Assembly (NCBI GenBank): GCA_018656255.1
Contig: JABHYI010000193.1
Span: forward strand, 1 to 9,539
Length of the DNA: 9,539 nt
Direction of reading: 5' to 3'
From: Bacteroidota bacterium
Lineage (GTDB): Bacteria; Bacteroidota; Bacteroidia; Flavobacteriales; Flavobacteriaceae
Each line of letters opens with the position of its first letter. Position 1 is the first letter of the stretch. A program made the position numbers and the translations under genes. Positions 1 to 5,868 of the stretch are shown here, in pieces. The notes under the pieces were generated by a model. It made no database searches and was not told where the DNA came from. It worked only from the letters and a program-made list of their open reading frames with translations.

Positions 1-1
1 A

Positions 2-340
2 GGAAATTTTTCTGAAAACACAATCTATGATGGCACAGTAGCTTTTTTAGATGAAAGTGGTGAAGAAGTTGAAGATATTACTCAGGAAGTAATTGAAGAG
101 GCAGACGAGCACCAAGTTTTTTACACCATTAGTGAAGGGTTAAGTATCCAGACCAATTATGAGGATCAAGATTCTCAAGGTAATCCTCTTGGAGTTCAAA
201 TTACACTCTCTACTGGTGCAGCAAGCGAAGGATCATTAACTGTAACACTTCGTCACGAGCCTGTTAAACCTAATGATGGTCTAGAGAGTGCTGGAGGAGA
301 GACAGATATAACTACTAGCTTTGATGTAACTATTGAGTAA
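2..340 (+). CDS. Partial: C-terminal part of an acidic lipoprotein-like periplasmic protein
   Basis: This is an open frame entering from the left edge and ending at the TAA at 338-340, with 112 residues visible. The visible part is very acidic (EEVEDITQEVIEEADEHQ) and then turns into short beta-strand-like stretches ending in VTLRHEP and TSFDVTIE. The pattern resembles small flavobacterial lipoproteins often annotated as type 1 periplasmic binding fold proteins, which commonly sit beside a TonB-dependent receptor gene. That match is from memory of the family, not from a search. The start, any lipobox and any upstream partner lie outside the window, so export cannot be checked. The gene is closed by a strong terminator about 20 nt downstream, so it is not co-transcribed with the helicase that follows. 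I am sure it is coding and only moderately sure of the family. Confidence 0.72.
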   Translation, partial: GNFSENTIYDGTVAFLDESGEEVEDITQEVIEEADEHQVFYTISEGLSIQTNYEDQDSQGNPLGVQITLSTGAASEGSLTVTLRHEPVKPNDGLESAGGETDITTSFDVTIE

Positions 341-359
341 TTATATTTATTTATTTTAG

Positions 360-403
360 AACTGCTTGCTATAGAGAAATCTACTGCAAGCAGTTTTTTT
401 TTT
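360..403 (+). terminator. Intrinsic terminator after the lipoprotein-like gene
   Basis: A perfect 10-bp stem, AACTGCTTGC at 360-369 and GCAAGCAGTT at 386-395, encloses a 16-nt loop. It runs straight into a stretch of ten T at 394-403. It separates the partial gene at the left edge from the helicase transcription unit. Confidence 0.9.
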
Positions 404-447
404 GTAATTAGAAAATACATTAAAGGGTTAAAAGATAACTTTTTGAA

Positions 448-455
448 TACCTTTG
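448..455 (+). promoter_or_regulatory. Putative -7 element (TAnnTTTG) for the DbpA-like helicase
   Basis: TACCTTTG is a perfect match to the Bacteroidetes -7 consensus, placed 52 nt before the helicase start codon. I see no TTG at the expected -33 distance. A TATAAT at 492-497 also lies upstream, but it is very close to the ATG and is not the usual sigma motif of this phylum. Confidence 0.45.
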
Positions 456-507
456 GACATTATTAGTTTAACATACATTTTGTTAGTCTGTTATAATATG
501 TTTATTC

Positions 508-1821
508 ATGACTCATTTTAAAAAAACACAAAAAGAACTTCTTGCCAAACTAAGCATAACTGCTTTAAATGAAATGCAAGAAGAGGTTGTGTTAGCCATT
601 GCTTCTGTTGCCAATACAATATTGCTATCTCCAACAGGTACTGGCAAAACCGTTGCTTTTTTATTACCAACCTTGCAAGGGTTAGACCCAGATTGTGAAA
701 AGGTGCAACTATTAATATTGGTTCCATCAAGAGAGCTGGCCATACAAATTGAACAGGTCATAAGACAAATGGGATCTGGCTATAAAGCAAATGCTATTTA
801 TGGAGGTAGACCCATTTCAAAAGATAAAATAGATCTTGCCCACACACCAAGTATTCTAATAGGCACTCCAGGGCGAGTGGCAGATCATATGCGCAGAGAT
901 ACTTTTGAAACTTCATCTATCAAGACTTTAGTACTTGATGAGTTTGACAAATCTCTAGAGGTTGGGTTTGAAAAAGAAATGCGAGAAATAATTGAGAGTC
1001 TTAAGCAAATAGAAAAACGTATTTTAACCTCTGCTACGCAGGATATAGACATTCCTGATTTTGTTGGAATTAAAAATGAAGTTGTAATAAACTATCTAAA
1101 TACAAAAACGACCGCTTTATCCATACAAATAGTAAAATCTAAAGAAAAAAACAAATTACAGGCATTGGTAGACCTGTTGTACCATATCGGTAATGAGCCT
1201 GGTATTATATTTTGTAATTTCAAAAACACTATTGAGTATGTGAGTGATTTTCTAAAACAGCAGCACATACCTCATGGCCATTTTTATGGTGGTATGGAAC
1301 AAATAGATAGAGAACGGGCTTTAATTAAGTTTAGAAATGGTACTCATCAAATTATTATTGCCACAGATTTGGCTGCACGAGGTTTGGATATACCAGAGTT
1401 AAACTTTATAATTCACTATCAGCTTCCTTTAAAGCTTGAGGAGTTTACCCACAGAAACGGAAGAACTGCAAGAATGAATGCCTCAGGAACTGCCTATGTA
1501 CTAAAATGGATAGAGGAGCCTTTGCCAGAATTCATTAATTGTACAGATATTTTAAAACTTACAGATAAAGAAACTGCTATTTTATCTCAATGGTCTACAT
1601 TATTTATATCTGGAGGAAGAAAGGATAAAATATCCAAAGGAGATATTGCAGGACTATTGTTTAAACAAGGTGATCTTAACAAAAATGAACTTGGTGTAAT
1701 AGAGTTAAAACAAGATTGTGCTTTTGTTGCAGTGCCTAAAGAAAAAGCACTTGGAGTTGTTGAGAAAACAAACAATACACGTTTAAAAAAGAAAAAGGTA
1801 CGCATCACTCTATTAAAATAA
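508..1821 (+). CDS. DEAD-box RNA helicase, DbpA-like, with C-terminal RNA-binding domain
   Basis: A 437-residue ATP-dependent RNA helicase of superfamily 2, probably cytoplasmic and acting on structured RNA. Motifs run in order: Walker A SPTGTGKT (41-48), PSREL, YGG, TPGRV, motif II DEFD (144-147) in place of DEAD, motif III SAT (175-177), IIFCNF, ATDLAARGLDIP and HRNGRTAR (315-322). Residues of about 370-437 (KISKGDIAGLL, then FVAVP and KKKKVRITLL) fit the DbpA/CsdA RNA-binding domain. In E. coli DbpA that domain recognises hairpin 92 of 23S rRNA, so a role in large-subunit assembly is likely but inferred. Oddities are DEFD and a shortened Q motif: Q24 is present, but the usual PTxIQ reads LNEMQ. 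E. coli DbpA is only slightly longer, so this looks full length. The start is the first ATG after the -7 element. A cold-shock gene follows. Confidence 0.93.
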   Translation: MTHFKKTQKELLAKLSITALNEMQEEVVLAIASVANTILLSPTGTGKTVAFLLPTLQGLDPDCEKVQLLILVPSRELAIQIEQVIRQMGSGYKANAIYGGRPISKDKIDLAHTPSILIGTPGRVADHMRRDTFETSSIKTLVLDEFDKSLEVGFEKEMREIIESLKQIEKRILTSATQDIDIPDFVGIKNEVVINYLNTKTTALSIQIVKSKEKNKLQALVDLLYHIGNEPGIIFCNFKNTIEYVSDFLKQQHIPHGHFYGGMEQIDRERALIKFRNGTHQIIIATDLAARGLDIPELNFIIHYQLPLKLEEFTHRNGRTARMNASGTAYVLKWIEEPLPEFINCTDILKLTDKETAILSQWSTLFISGGRKDKISKGDIAGLLFKQGDLNKNELGVIELKQDCAFVAVPKEKALGVVEKTNNTRLKKKKVRITLLK

Positions 1822-1985
1822 CCACATCTTTACTAACAAGATAATGAGGGGCATTTACTCAAATATGCCATAAATGGTAGTTATTTTGATAATTAATATA
1901 AATTAATACTCTTACAAAGAACCGCCATAATAGGGGAGTGTTACTTGCTATTTCTTTATAAATGACTATATATTGATTAATATGT

Positions 1986-2016
1986 TTGTTAAATCAATTT
2001 AATAACGTGATATTTG
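1986..2016 (+). promoter_or_regulatory. Putative promoter of the cold-shock gene
   Basis: TTG at 1986-1988 and GATATTTG at 2009-2016 (one mismatch to TAnnTTTG) are 20 nt apart, the usual spacing of the Bacteroidetes -33 and -7 elements. Transcription would start near 2022 and give a leader of about 30 nt. The element lies inside the longer frame that could begin at 1986, which argues for translation from the ATG at 2052. The region 1822-1985 holds only weak hairpins, such as GGCAT/ATGCC near 1850, and no gene. Confidence 0.38.
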
Positions 2017-2051
2017 CAAACTATAAAATATTAACATTAAATTATATTACA

Positions 2052-2243
2052 ATGAGTAAAGGAACAGTAAAATTTTTCAACGACACAAAAGGTTTTGGAT
2101 TTATTACAGAAGAAGGAGTTGAAAAAGACCACTTCGTACACATTTCAGGATTAATCGATGAGATTAGAGAAGGTGACGAGGTTACTTTTGACCTACAAGA
2201 AGGAAACAAAGGATTAAACGCGGTAAACGTAAAAGTTGTCTAA
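2052..2243 (+). CDS. cspA: Cold-shock protein (CspA family)
   Basis: A 63-residue single cold-shock domain, a small five-stranded beta barrel that binds single-stranded RNA or DNA and melts RNA secondary structure. RNP1 is KGFGFI (residues 13-18) and RNP2 is HFVHI (27-31). The usual KWF before RNP1 is KFF, so one surface aromatic is Phe instead of Trp, a common variant. The frame is open back to an ATG at 1986, but those extra 22 residues (LNQFNNVIFANYK...) are not like the family. MSKGTVKFF is the standard N-terminus, so I chose 2052. It has its own terminator directly downstream and stands between two RNA helicase units, which suggests a shared role in cold-stress RNA handling. The second half closely resembles the C-terminal domain of the 4277-4738 product (both share SGLIDEI and NAV). 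Confidence 0.95.
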   Translation: MSKGTVKFFNDTKGFGFITEEGVEKDHFVHISGLIDEIREGDEVTFDLQEGNKGLNAVNVKVV

Positions 2244-2267
2244 GTAATATCCCAATACTTTCAAACA

Positions 2268-2295
2268 AAGCCCATCTTCTAAGATGGGCTTTTTT
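2268..2295 (+). terminator. Intrinsic terminator after the cold-shock gene
   Basis: A perfect 11-bp stem, AAGCCCATCTT at 2268-2278 and AAGATGGGCTT at 2281-2291, has a very short loop and ends in a run of T (2290-2295). It is a classic terminator and makes the cold-shock gene a single-gene unit. Confidence 0.93.
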
Positions 2296-2333
2296 ATTAC
2301 CCCATACTCACTAGTATATCCATAAAAAAGAGG

Positions 2334-2341
2334 TAATTTCG
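2334..2341 (+). promoter_or_regulatory. Putative -7 element for the J-KTSC/helicase operon
   Basis: TAATTTCG matches TAnnTTTG with one mismatch and sits 22 nt before the ATG at 2364, immediately after the terminator of the previous gene. A promoter is needed somewhere in this short gap (2296-2363). I see no convincing -33 TTG. Confidence 0.35.
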
Positions 2342-2363
2342 CGCCCTAATAAACCCCCTGGTT

Positions 2364-2813
2364 ATGAAGCGCATACACGAGTATAAGAAATTGTTTGGAT
2401 TACAAACAGAAATTGATCTTAAGGATTTAAAGAAAAAATATCGTAATCTAGTAAAGCAATGGCATCCAGATAAATTTCAAGATGGAGACCCATTGCAACA
2501 AGAGGCAGAAATGCAAAGCCGTAAGATTATTGATGGGTATCACTTTTTGGTAAGTATGGCTCCAGAAACTAAGGAGAAAAACCTACCAGCTTATACCAAA
2601 ACAATTACAAATTCAGCAATTGCAGATTATCAACATAAAGGGCTACTGTTAGAGATTACTTTTACAGATGGTACAACCTATGAATATTTTGGAATTACAA
2701 AACCTGTATATCAAAAAATGGTTAATGCAGGTAATCTAAACAGATTTGCAAAAAGAAGTATTTACCCTAAATACACTTACAGAAAATCAAAAAGGATTCT
2801 TCAAGAATCATAA
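2364..2813 (+). CDS. J-domain protein with C-terminal KTSC domain
   Basis: A 149-residue soluble protein with two recognisable parts. Residues 1-65 form a J domain: helix II KKKYRNLVKQW leads into the invariant HPD at 34-36, followed by a helix III-like stretch. J domains stimulate the ATPase of DnaK (Hsp70). Residues of about 80-140 fit the KTSC domain, named for its presence at the C-terminus of some lysyl-tRNA synthetases. It has the characteristic YxY motif (Y106-E-Y108) after a strand and a DGTT turn. KTSC is suspected to bind RNA, but its function is not established. The gene is followed after 22 nt by a DEAD-box helicase, so the two are probably one operon. An adapter bringing DnaK to RNA or ribonucleoprotein is an inference. 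No glycine-rich or zinc-finger region of classical DnaJ is present. Confidence 0.88.
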   Translation: MKRIHEYKKLFGLQTEIDLKDLKKKYRNLVKQWHPDKFQDGDPLQQEAEMQSRKIIDGYHFLVSMAPETKEKNLPAYTKTITNSAIADYQHKGLLLEITFTDGTTYEYFGITKPVYQKMVNAGNLNRFAKRSIYPKYTYRKSKRILQES

Positions 2814-2835
2814 AACAAAACCCTAATAATACCAT

Positions 2836-4176
2836 ATGAGCACTACATTTTCAGATTTAGGTTTAGATGATTTTTTGATTAATGCATTGGATGTTTTAGA
2901 CATTAAAACCCCAACTAGCATTCAAACAAAGACCATACCGGTGATTCTAAATCAAAAGCAGGATGTTGTTGCTTTGGCAAAAACAGGGACGGGAAAAACG
3001 GCTGGTTTTGGACTGCCGCTGTTACAGGGTATAGACACTCAAAACAATTCAATACAAGCAGTTGTATTGGCACCAACTAGAGAATTAGGACAACAGATAT
3101 TTAAAAACCTTACAGATTTTTCCAGTAAAAAACCAGAAATTTCTATTGCTTCTATTGTTGGAGGTATACCTATTAAACCTCAAATTGAACGTTTAAAAAA
3201 AGATACTCATGTTGTTATAGCAACCCCCGGAAGGCTTATAGATCTAATACAAAGGGAAGCTATTGATATATCAAAGACCTCTTTATTGGTGTTAGATGAA
3301 GCAGATGAAATGATTGCTGTTTTAAAAGAAGGATTAGACACTATTATTGCTTCATTGCCGAAAAAAAGAAGAACTCTTTTGTTTACTGCAACGATGGCTG
3401 GAAGTATAAAACAAATGGTACAGAACTATTTGTCAAAGCATGTGGTAGATATCCAAGAAGATATGGAAACCATTGGTCATCAAGGGATAGATCATCAATA
3501 TGTTGTGGTGAAGCCTATAGAGAAGCTAGAGGTGTTAATGCATTTTTTAAATACCAAAGAGGGGCAAAGAGGTATCATATTTTGTAAAACTAAAGCTGCT
3601 GTTAATAAGCTCGCCAAAAAGTTAGCCATAAACAAATTCTCCTCTGGGGCTTTACATGGGAGTCTAACCCAAGGCATTCGAGACAGAATAATGGGGCAAT
3701 TCAGAGAAGGACATATAGATATATTAATTGCCACAGATGTAGCAGCTCGTGGTATCGATGTTAAACAAATTAGTTATGTAGTACAATACCATCTTCCAGA
3801 TACCTATGATGCATATGTGCATAGGTCTGGGCGTACTGCAAGAGCGGGAGCAAAGGGGCTATCTTTAAGTGTGATACAAGAAGATGAGCTTGCTGATATT
3901 CCAGATTTAGAGCAAGAACTAAGTATTTCATTTTCTAAAATGGAAAAAGTTGATGCCTTGGCCATTGAAGAGAATAATACCATTCTTTGGGCTAGAAAGA
4001 TATTTAAAGCCAAACCTAATAAGGCGATTTCTACAGAATTAAAAACTGCGGTAAAGACTGTGTTTCATCATCTCACAAAAGATGAATTGATTGAAAAATT
4101 GATGGCAAATCAATTGCAACATACAAATTCATTGGTTGTAAATACCAGTAAGTCTAAGAAGAAAAGGAAACAATAG
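2836..4176 (+). CDS. DEAD-box ATP-dependent RNA helicase
   Basis: A 446-residue RNA helicase with an intact motif set: Q motif (F5 and PTSIQ ending at Q30), Walker A AKTGTGKT (48-55), APTREL, GG (109-110), TPGRL, DEAD (154-157), TAT (184-186), IIFCKTK, ATDVAARGIDV and HRSGRTAR (329-336). All residues needed for ATP hydrolysis and RNA unwinding appear present. After the second RecA domain comes a helical segment (about 380-430, including LTKDELIEKLMANQL) that loosely recalls the dimerisation region of CsdA/DeaD-type helicases. The protein ends in a basic tail, SKSKKKRKQ, probably for non-specific RNA contact. Unlike the helicase at 508-1821 it has no DbpA-type RNA-binding domain. It lies 22 nt behind the J-KTSC gene and was probably transcribed with it. 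The precise RNA substrate cannot be read from the sequence. Confidence 0.95.
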   Translation: MSTTFSDLGLDDFLINALDVLDIKTPTSIQTKTIPVILNQKQDVVALAKTGTGKTAGFGLPLLQGIDTQNNSIQAVVLAPTRELGQQIFKNLTDFSSKKPEISIASIVGGIPIKPQIERLKKDTHVVIATPGRLIDLIQREAIDISKTSLLVLDEADEMIAVLKEGLDTIIASLPKKRRTLLFTATMAGSIKQMVQNYLSKHVVDIQEDMETIGHQGIDHQYVVVKPIEKLEVLMHFLNTKEGQRGIIFCKTKAAVNKLAKKLAINKFSSGALHGSLTQGIRDRIMGQFREGHIDILIATDVAARGIDVKQISYVVQYHLPDTYDAYVHRSGRTARAGAKGLSLSVIQEDELADIPDLEQELSISFSKMEKVDALAIEENNTILWARKIFKAKPNKAISTELKTAVKTVFHHLTKDELIEKLMANQLQHTNSLVVNTSKSKKKRKQ

Positions 4177-4276
4177 TTCATAAAAAAATAGAAAGAAGTC
4201 TCGTTTTTCTTGAAAAAATGGCATTTTTTTCAGAAATTGTAGATTATTAAGTAAAAGTATTTATTCAAAATAACGA

Positions 4277-4738
4277 ATGGCAAAATCACAACAAACCTTT
4301 AGTAAAGTAGAAAAAGAAAAAAAACGTTTAAAAAAACGAGAAGACAAGCGCAAGAAAATGGAAGCTAGAAAACTCGAAAGGCAAGAAAATGGTACCTCTG
4401 GTATCGAGTTTGCTTATGTAGATTATAACGGTAATCTTGTTGATACCCCGCCAGATCCATCTCAAAAAGTAGAAATAGAGATTGAGGATATTGCAATTAG
4501 TATCCCAAAGACATTAGAGTCTGAAAGAGAGGCATTTAATCCTGTTCGTATTGGTGTGGTTAACTTCTTTGACACATCAAAAGGTTTTGGTTTTATTATT
4601 GACTCGGAGAATCAAGAAAAATACTTTACCCATGTTAGTGGCCTTATTGACGAAATCACAGAAGGAAACAAAGTTTCTTTTGAACTGGAGAAAGGTCAAA
4701 GAGGAATGAACGCAGTTAAAGTAAAATTAGAAAAATAG
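4277..4738 (+). CDS. Cold-shock-domain protein with charged N-terminal extension
   Basis: A 153-residue protein. Residues 1-38 are an unbroken run of Lys, Arg, Glu and Gln, probably a long basic helix or coiled coil. Residues 40-88 form a linker with acidic and proline-rich parts (DTPPDPSQ, EIEIED). Residues 90-152 are a cold-shock domain with RNP1 KGFGFI (102-107) and RNP2 YFTHVS (116-121). The domain closely resembles the single-domain protein at 2052-2243, including the shared SGLIDEI, so they look like paralogues. The expected role is RNA binding or chaperoning, and the basic arm may add affinity or contact the ribosome. That last point is inference. It begins 100 nt after the helicase stop, an AT-rich gap without a convincing terminator, so read-through from the helicase operon is possible. 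It is followed by a strong terminator. Confidence 0.92.
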   Translation: MAKSQQTFSKVEKEKKRLKKREDKRKKMEARKLERQENGTSGIEFAYVDYNGNLVDTPPDPSQKVEIEIEDIAISIPKTLESEREAFNPVRIGVVNFFDTSKGFGFIIDSENQEKYFTHVSGLIDEITEGNKVSFELEKGQRGMNAVKVKLEK

Positions 4739-4764
4739 TAGCGGTACTATTTAAAAGGTATAGC

Positions 4765-4818
4765 AAAGCGCTATGTCATTGAATCATAACTATTCAATAA
4801 CATAGCGCTTTTTATTTT
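4765..4818 (+). terminator. Long hairpin terminator after the extended cold-shock gene
   Basis: The outer stem AAGCGCTATGT (4766-4776) pairs with ACATAGCGCTT (4800-4810). After one C/A mismatch an inner stem ATTGAAT (4778-4784) pairs with ATTCAAT (4792-4798) around a 7-nt loop. A T-rich tract follows. The 19-step hairpin is unusually long for a terminator. Part of its 3' arm is repeated at 5833-5848. The rest of the gap to 4966 is AT-rich and holds no gene. Confidence 0.88.
4793..4807 (+). repeat. Direct repeat copy 1 (ATTCAATAACATAGCG), within the terminator arm
   Basis: The 16-mer ATTCAATAACATAGCG, beginning at 4792, forms most of the 3' arm of the terminator. It recurs exactly and in the same orientation at 5833-5848, about 1 kb away. 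See the second copy for context. Confidence 0.6.
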
Positions 4819-4910
4819 TACTATTTAAAGCATACTTATAAAAAGCTACTATTTACCAAATAACTAAAAACATAATTTATACATATCTGTTTAAGAACTG
4901 TTTATTTTTT

Positions 4911-4932
4911 TTACCTTTATATTTAAAGGTAA
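4911..4932 (+). promoter_or_regulatory. Perfect palindrome overlapping the promoter of the first DoxX-like gene
   Basis: TTACCTTTA at 4911-4919 and TAAAGGTAA at 4924-4932 form a perfect 9-bp inverted repeat with a 4-nt centre, TATT. Its left arm contains TACCTTTA (4912-4919), one base from the -7 consensus TAnnTTTG, 47 nt before the ATG. An inverted repeat laid over a -7 element is what a repressor operator would look like. The regulator is not in the window and its family is unknown. A hairpin in RNA is less likely, because the site would lie at or before the transcription start. Confidence 0.55.
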
Positions 4933-4966
4933 CATTGATAACCCTTACAGACTAAAAACAAATACT

Positions 4967-5329
4967 ATGGAAGAAGTGAAAATTGCATTAAAAATTATTG
5001 TTGGTTTAAGTTTACTTAATGTTTGGCTTTTGCAATACAACAAACCATCAAGGTGGAGAGGCGGTGATGCAAAAACGATGATGCAAGAGTTTGACGTCTA
5101 TGGCCTTGGTAGCACAATGTGTTATGTTGTTGGGTTTTTAAAAGTAGGATTCGCTTTGGCCTTAATCGCATCTATTTGGTTTGCAGATCTAGAACTTGTT
5201 GCAGCCTCTGCACTTGGGCTTTTACTTACAGGATCTATACTGATGCACATTAAGATAAAAGATGCGCTAATTAAATCATTTCCTGCAGCATTATTTTTAC
5301 TGTTTTGTTTAGCAATTATAGGCTTGTAA
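4967..5329 (+). CDS. DoxX-like small membrane protein (first of two)
   Basis: A 120-residue inner-membrane protein with four predicted membrane helices at about 5-23, 49-71, 75-94 and 104-120. The order and size fit the DoxX-like family. Members of that family are linked to thiol or oxidative stress and to quinone or thiosulfate oxidation in a few organisms, but most have no known role. The polar signature HIKIKDALIKSFPA (94-107) between helices 3 and 4 matches RIKIKDSFLQSSPA in the opposing gene at 5316-5678, so the two are paralogues. The gene has its own probable promoter with an overlapping palindrome, which suggests repression released by some stress signal. Its last 14 nt overlap the end of the convergent gene, and no terminator lies between them. 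Confidence 0.85.
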   Translation: MEEVKIALKIIVGLSLLNVWLLQYNKPSRWRGGDAKTMMQEFDVYGLGSTMCYVVGFLKVGFALALIASIWFADLELVAASALGLLLTGSILMHIKIKDALIKSFPAALFLLFCLAIIGL

Positions 5330-5678
5330 ACCATATAACCTTAAAAAAGGTATACGCCAAGTAGCTGTTTAATATTGCAAAGACAAATGCTGGGCTAGAT
5401 TGCAAGAAGCTGTCTTTTATTTTAATGCGAACTATAGAGCCTAATAGCATTAACAGTGCAAGCCCTGTGGCGCCTATTAAAGCTAGAGGCGGAAATTTCC
5501 AAAATCCAATTAGTAAGGCTAAGCCTCCAAGTATCTGCAGGGTCCCTGTTAATTTTAAATACTGAGGTATTCCAAAGCGTTTAAACTCATTAGTCATATG
5601 GGTTGAGTACAAACAGCTCACGCCATAAAACAGGAAACAACCACCAGAAAACGCAGAAAGCACATCAATTAATGTCAT
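5316..5678 (-). CDS. DoxX-like small membrane protein (second, convergent)
   Basis: A 120-residue protein on the minus strand with four likely membrane helices at about 4-22, 42-60, 64-83 and 96-116. It fits the DoxX-like family. It is the same length as its plus-strand neighbour and shares the KIKD loop (86-89), followed by SSPA. The loop after helix 1 (STHMTNEFKRFGIPQYLK) is typical of the family, in which a small residue pair and a tyrosine precede helix 2. Transcription runs leftward, tail to tail with the first DoxX-like gene, with 14 nt of shared coding sequence. Only 5 nt separate a TACCTTTA box from the ATG, so its message may have almost no leader. Function is not known, and a redox or small-molecule role is a family-level guess. 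Confidence 0.83.
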   Translation of the reverse strand: MTLIDVLSAFSGGCFLFYGVSCLYSTHMTNEFKRFGIPQYLKLTGTLQILGGLALLIGFWKFPPLALIGATGLALLMLLGSIVRIKIKDSFLQSSPAFVFAILNSYLAYTFFKVIWFTSL

Positions 5679-5683
5679 AAGTA

Positions 5684-5691
5684 TAAAGGTA
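5684..5691 (-). promoter_or_regulatory. Putative -7 element of the second DoxX-like gene
   Basis: Read on the minus strand this is TACCTTTA, followed by TACTT and the ATG. The ten bases TACCTTTATA are identical to those in the palindrome before the first DoxX-like gene. If it is a -7 element, transcription would begin at or within a few bases of the start codon. A -33 TTG was not found. Confidence 0.35.
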
Positions 5692-5712
5692 CAATTTGTT
5701 GTAATAGCATTG

Positions 5713-5733
5713 TGATTTATAGCACATAAATCA
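5713..5733. repeat. Inverted repeat 1 in the divergent DoxX/SDR intergenic region
   Basis: TGATTTAT (5713-5720) and ATAAATCA (5726-5733) form a perfect 8-bp inverted repeat around AGCAC. It lies 35 nt upstream of the minus-strand DoxX-like start and 136 nt upstream of the SDR-like start, so it could be an operator for either or both. Confidence 0.45.
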
Positions 5734-5759
5734 GTAGATATCTTTTTACCAAACTATTT

Positions 5760-5789
5760 TAATTTCAACAATATAATTTATTGAAATTA
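5760..5789. repeat. Inverted repeat 2 in the divergent DoxX/SDR intergenic region
   Basis: TAATTTCAA (5760-5768) and TTGAAATTA (5781-5789) form a perfect 9-bp inverted repeat around a 12-nt AT-rich centre. It is the second dyad in the same 190-nt divergent promoter region. No -7 element of good quality was found for the plus-strand SDR-like gene. TATATTGC at 5817-5824 is the nearest look-alike. Confidence 0.4.
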
Positions 5790-5832
5790 TAAACATTTCT
5801 AGATAGAGGTATTGTTATATTGCCCAAAATAA

Positions 5833-5848
5833 ATTCAATAACATAGCG
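5833..5848 (+). repeat. Direct repeat copy 2 (ATTCAATAACATAGCG), in the SDR-like leader
   Basis: An exact second copy of the 16-mer found in the terminator arm starting at 4792. Here it stands alone, with no complementary arm nearby, 20 nt before the start codon of the SDR-like gene. An exact 16-base repeat is not expected by chance in a window this size, although AT-richness raises the odds somewhat. Confidence 0.6.
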
Positions 5849-5868
5849 TGCCTCAATGACCCGAATAT

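Noticed and set aside
492..497. E. coli-like TATAAT before the first helicase
   Set aside because: It is too close to the ATG and is not the motif used by the main sigma factor of this phylum. A perfect TACCTTTG lies at 448-455.
1587..1808. Antisense open frame of 73 codons inside the first helicase
   Set aside because: It lies opposite a strongly conserved coding region and its translation has no domain-like features. The other antisense frames at 513-761, 518-730, 3495-3734, 3804-4013, 5122-5334, 6755-6949 and 6900-7106 were rejected on the same grounds.
1822..1985. Small RNA or riboswitch between the first helicase and the cold-shock gene
   Set aside because: Only short, weak stems (ATCTT/AAGAT, GGCAT/ATGCC) are visible and no known riboswitch pattern was recognised.
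1986..2051. In-frame N-terminal extension of the cold-shock protein
   Set aside because: The 22 extra residues do not resemble the family, and a promoter-like element lies inside them. The standard MSKGTVKFF start is at 2052.
4211..4232. AT-rich hairpin (TGAAAAAAT with ATTTTTTTCA) after the second helicase
   Set aside because: The stem is almost all A/T with a bulge and no T run follows it, so it is a poor terminator candidate. Read-through to the cold-shock-domain gene remains possible.
5334..5352. ACCTT/AAGGT hairpin near the end of the convergent DoxX-like genes
   Set aside because: It has only five pairs and lies inside coding sequence of the minus-strand gene, so it is not convincing as a shared terminator.
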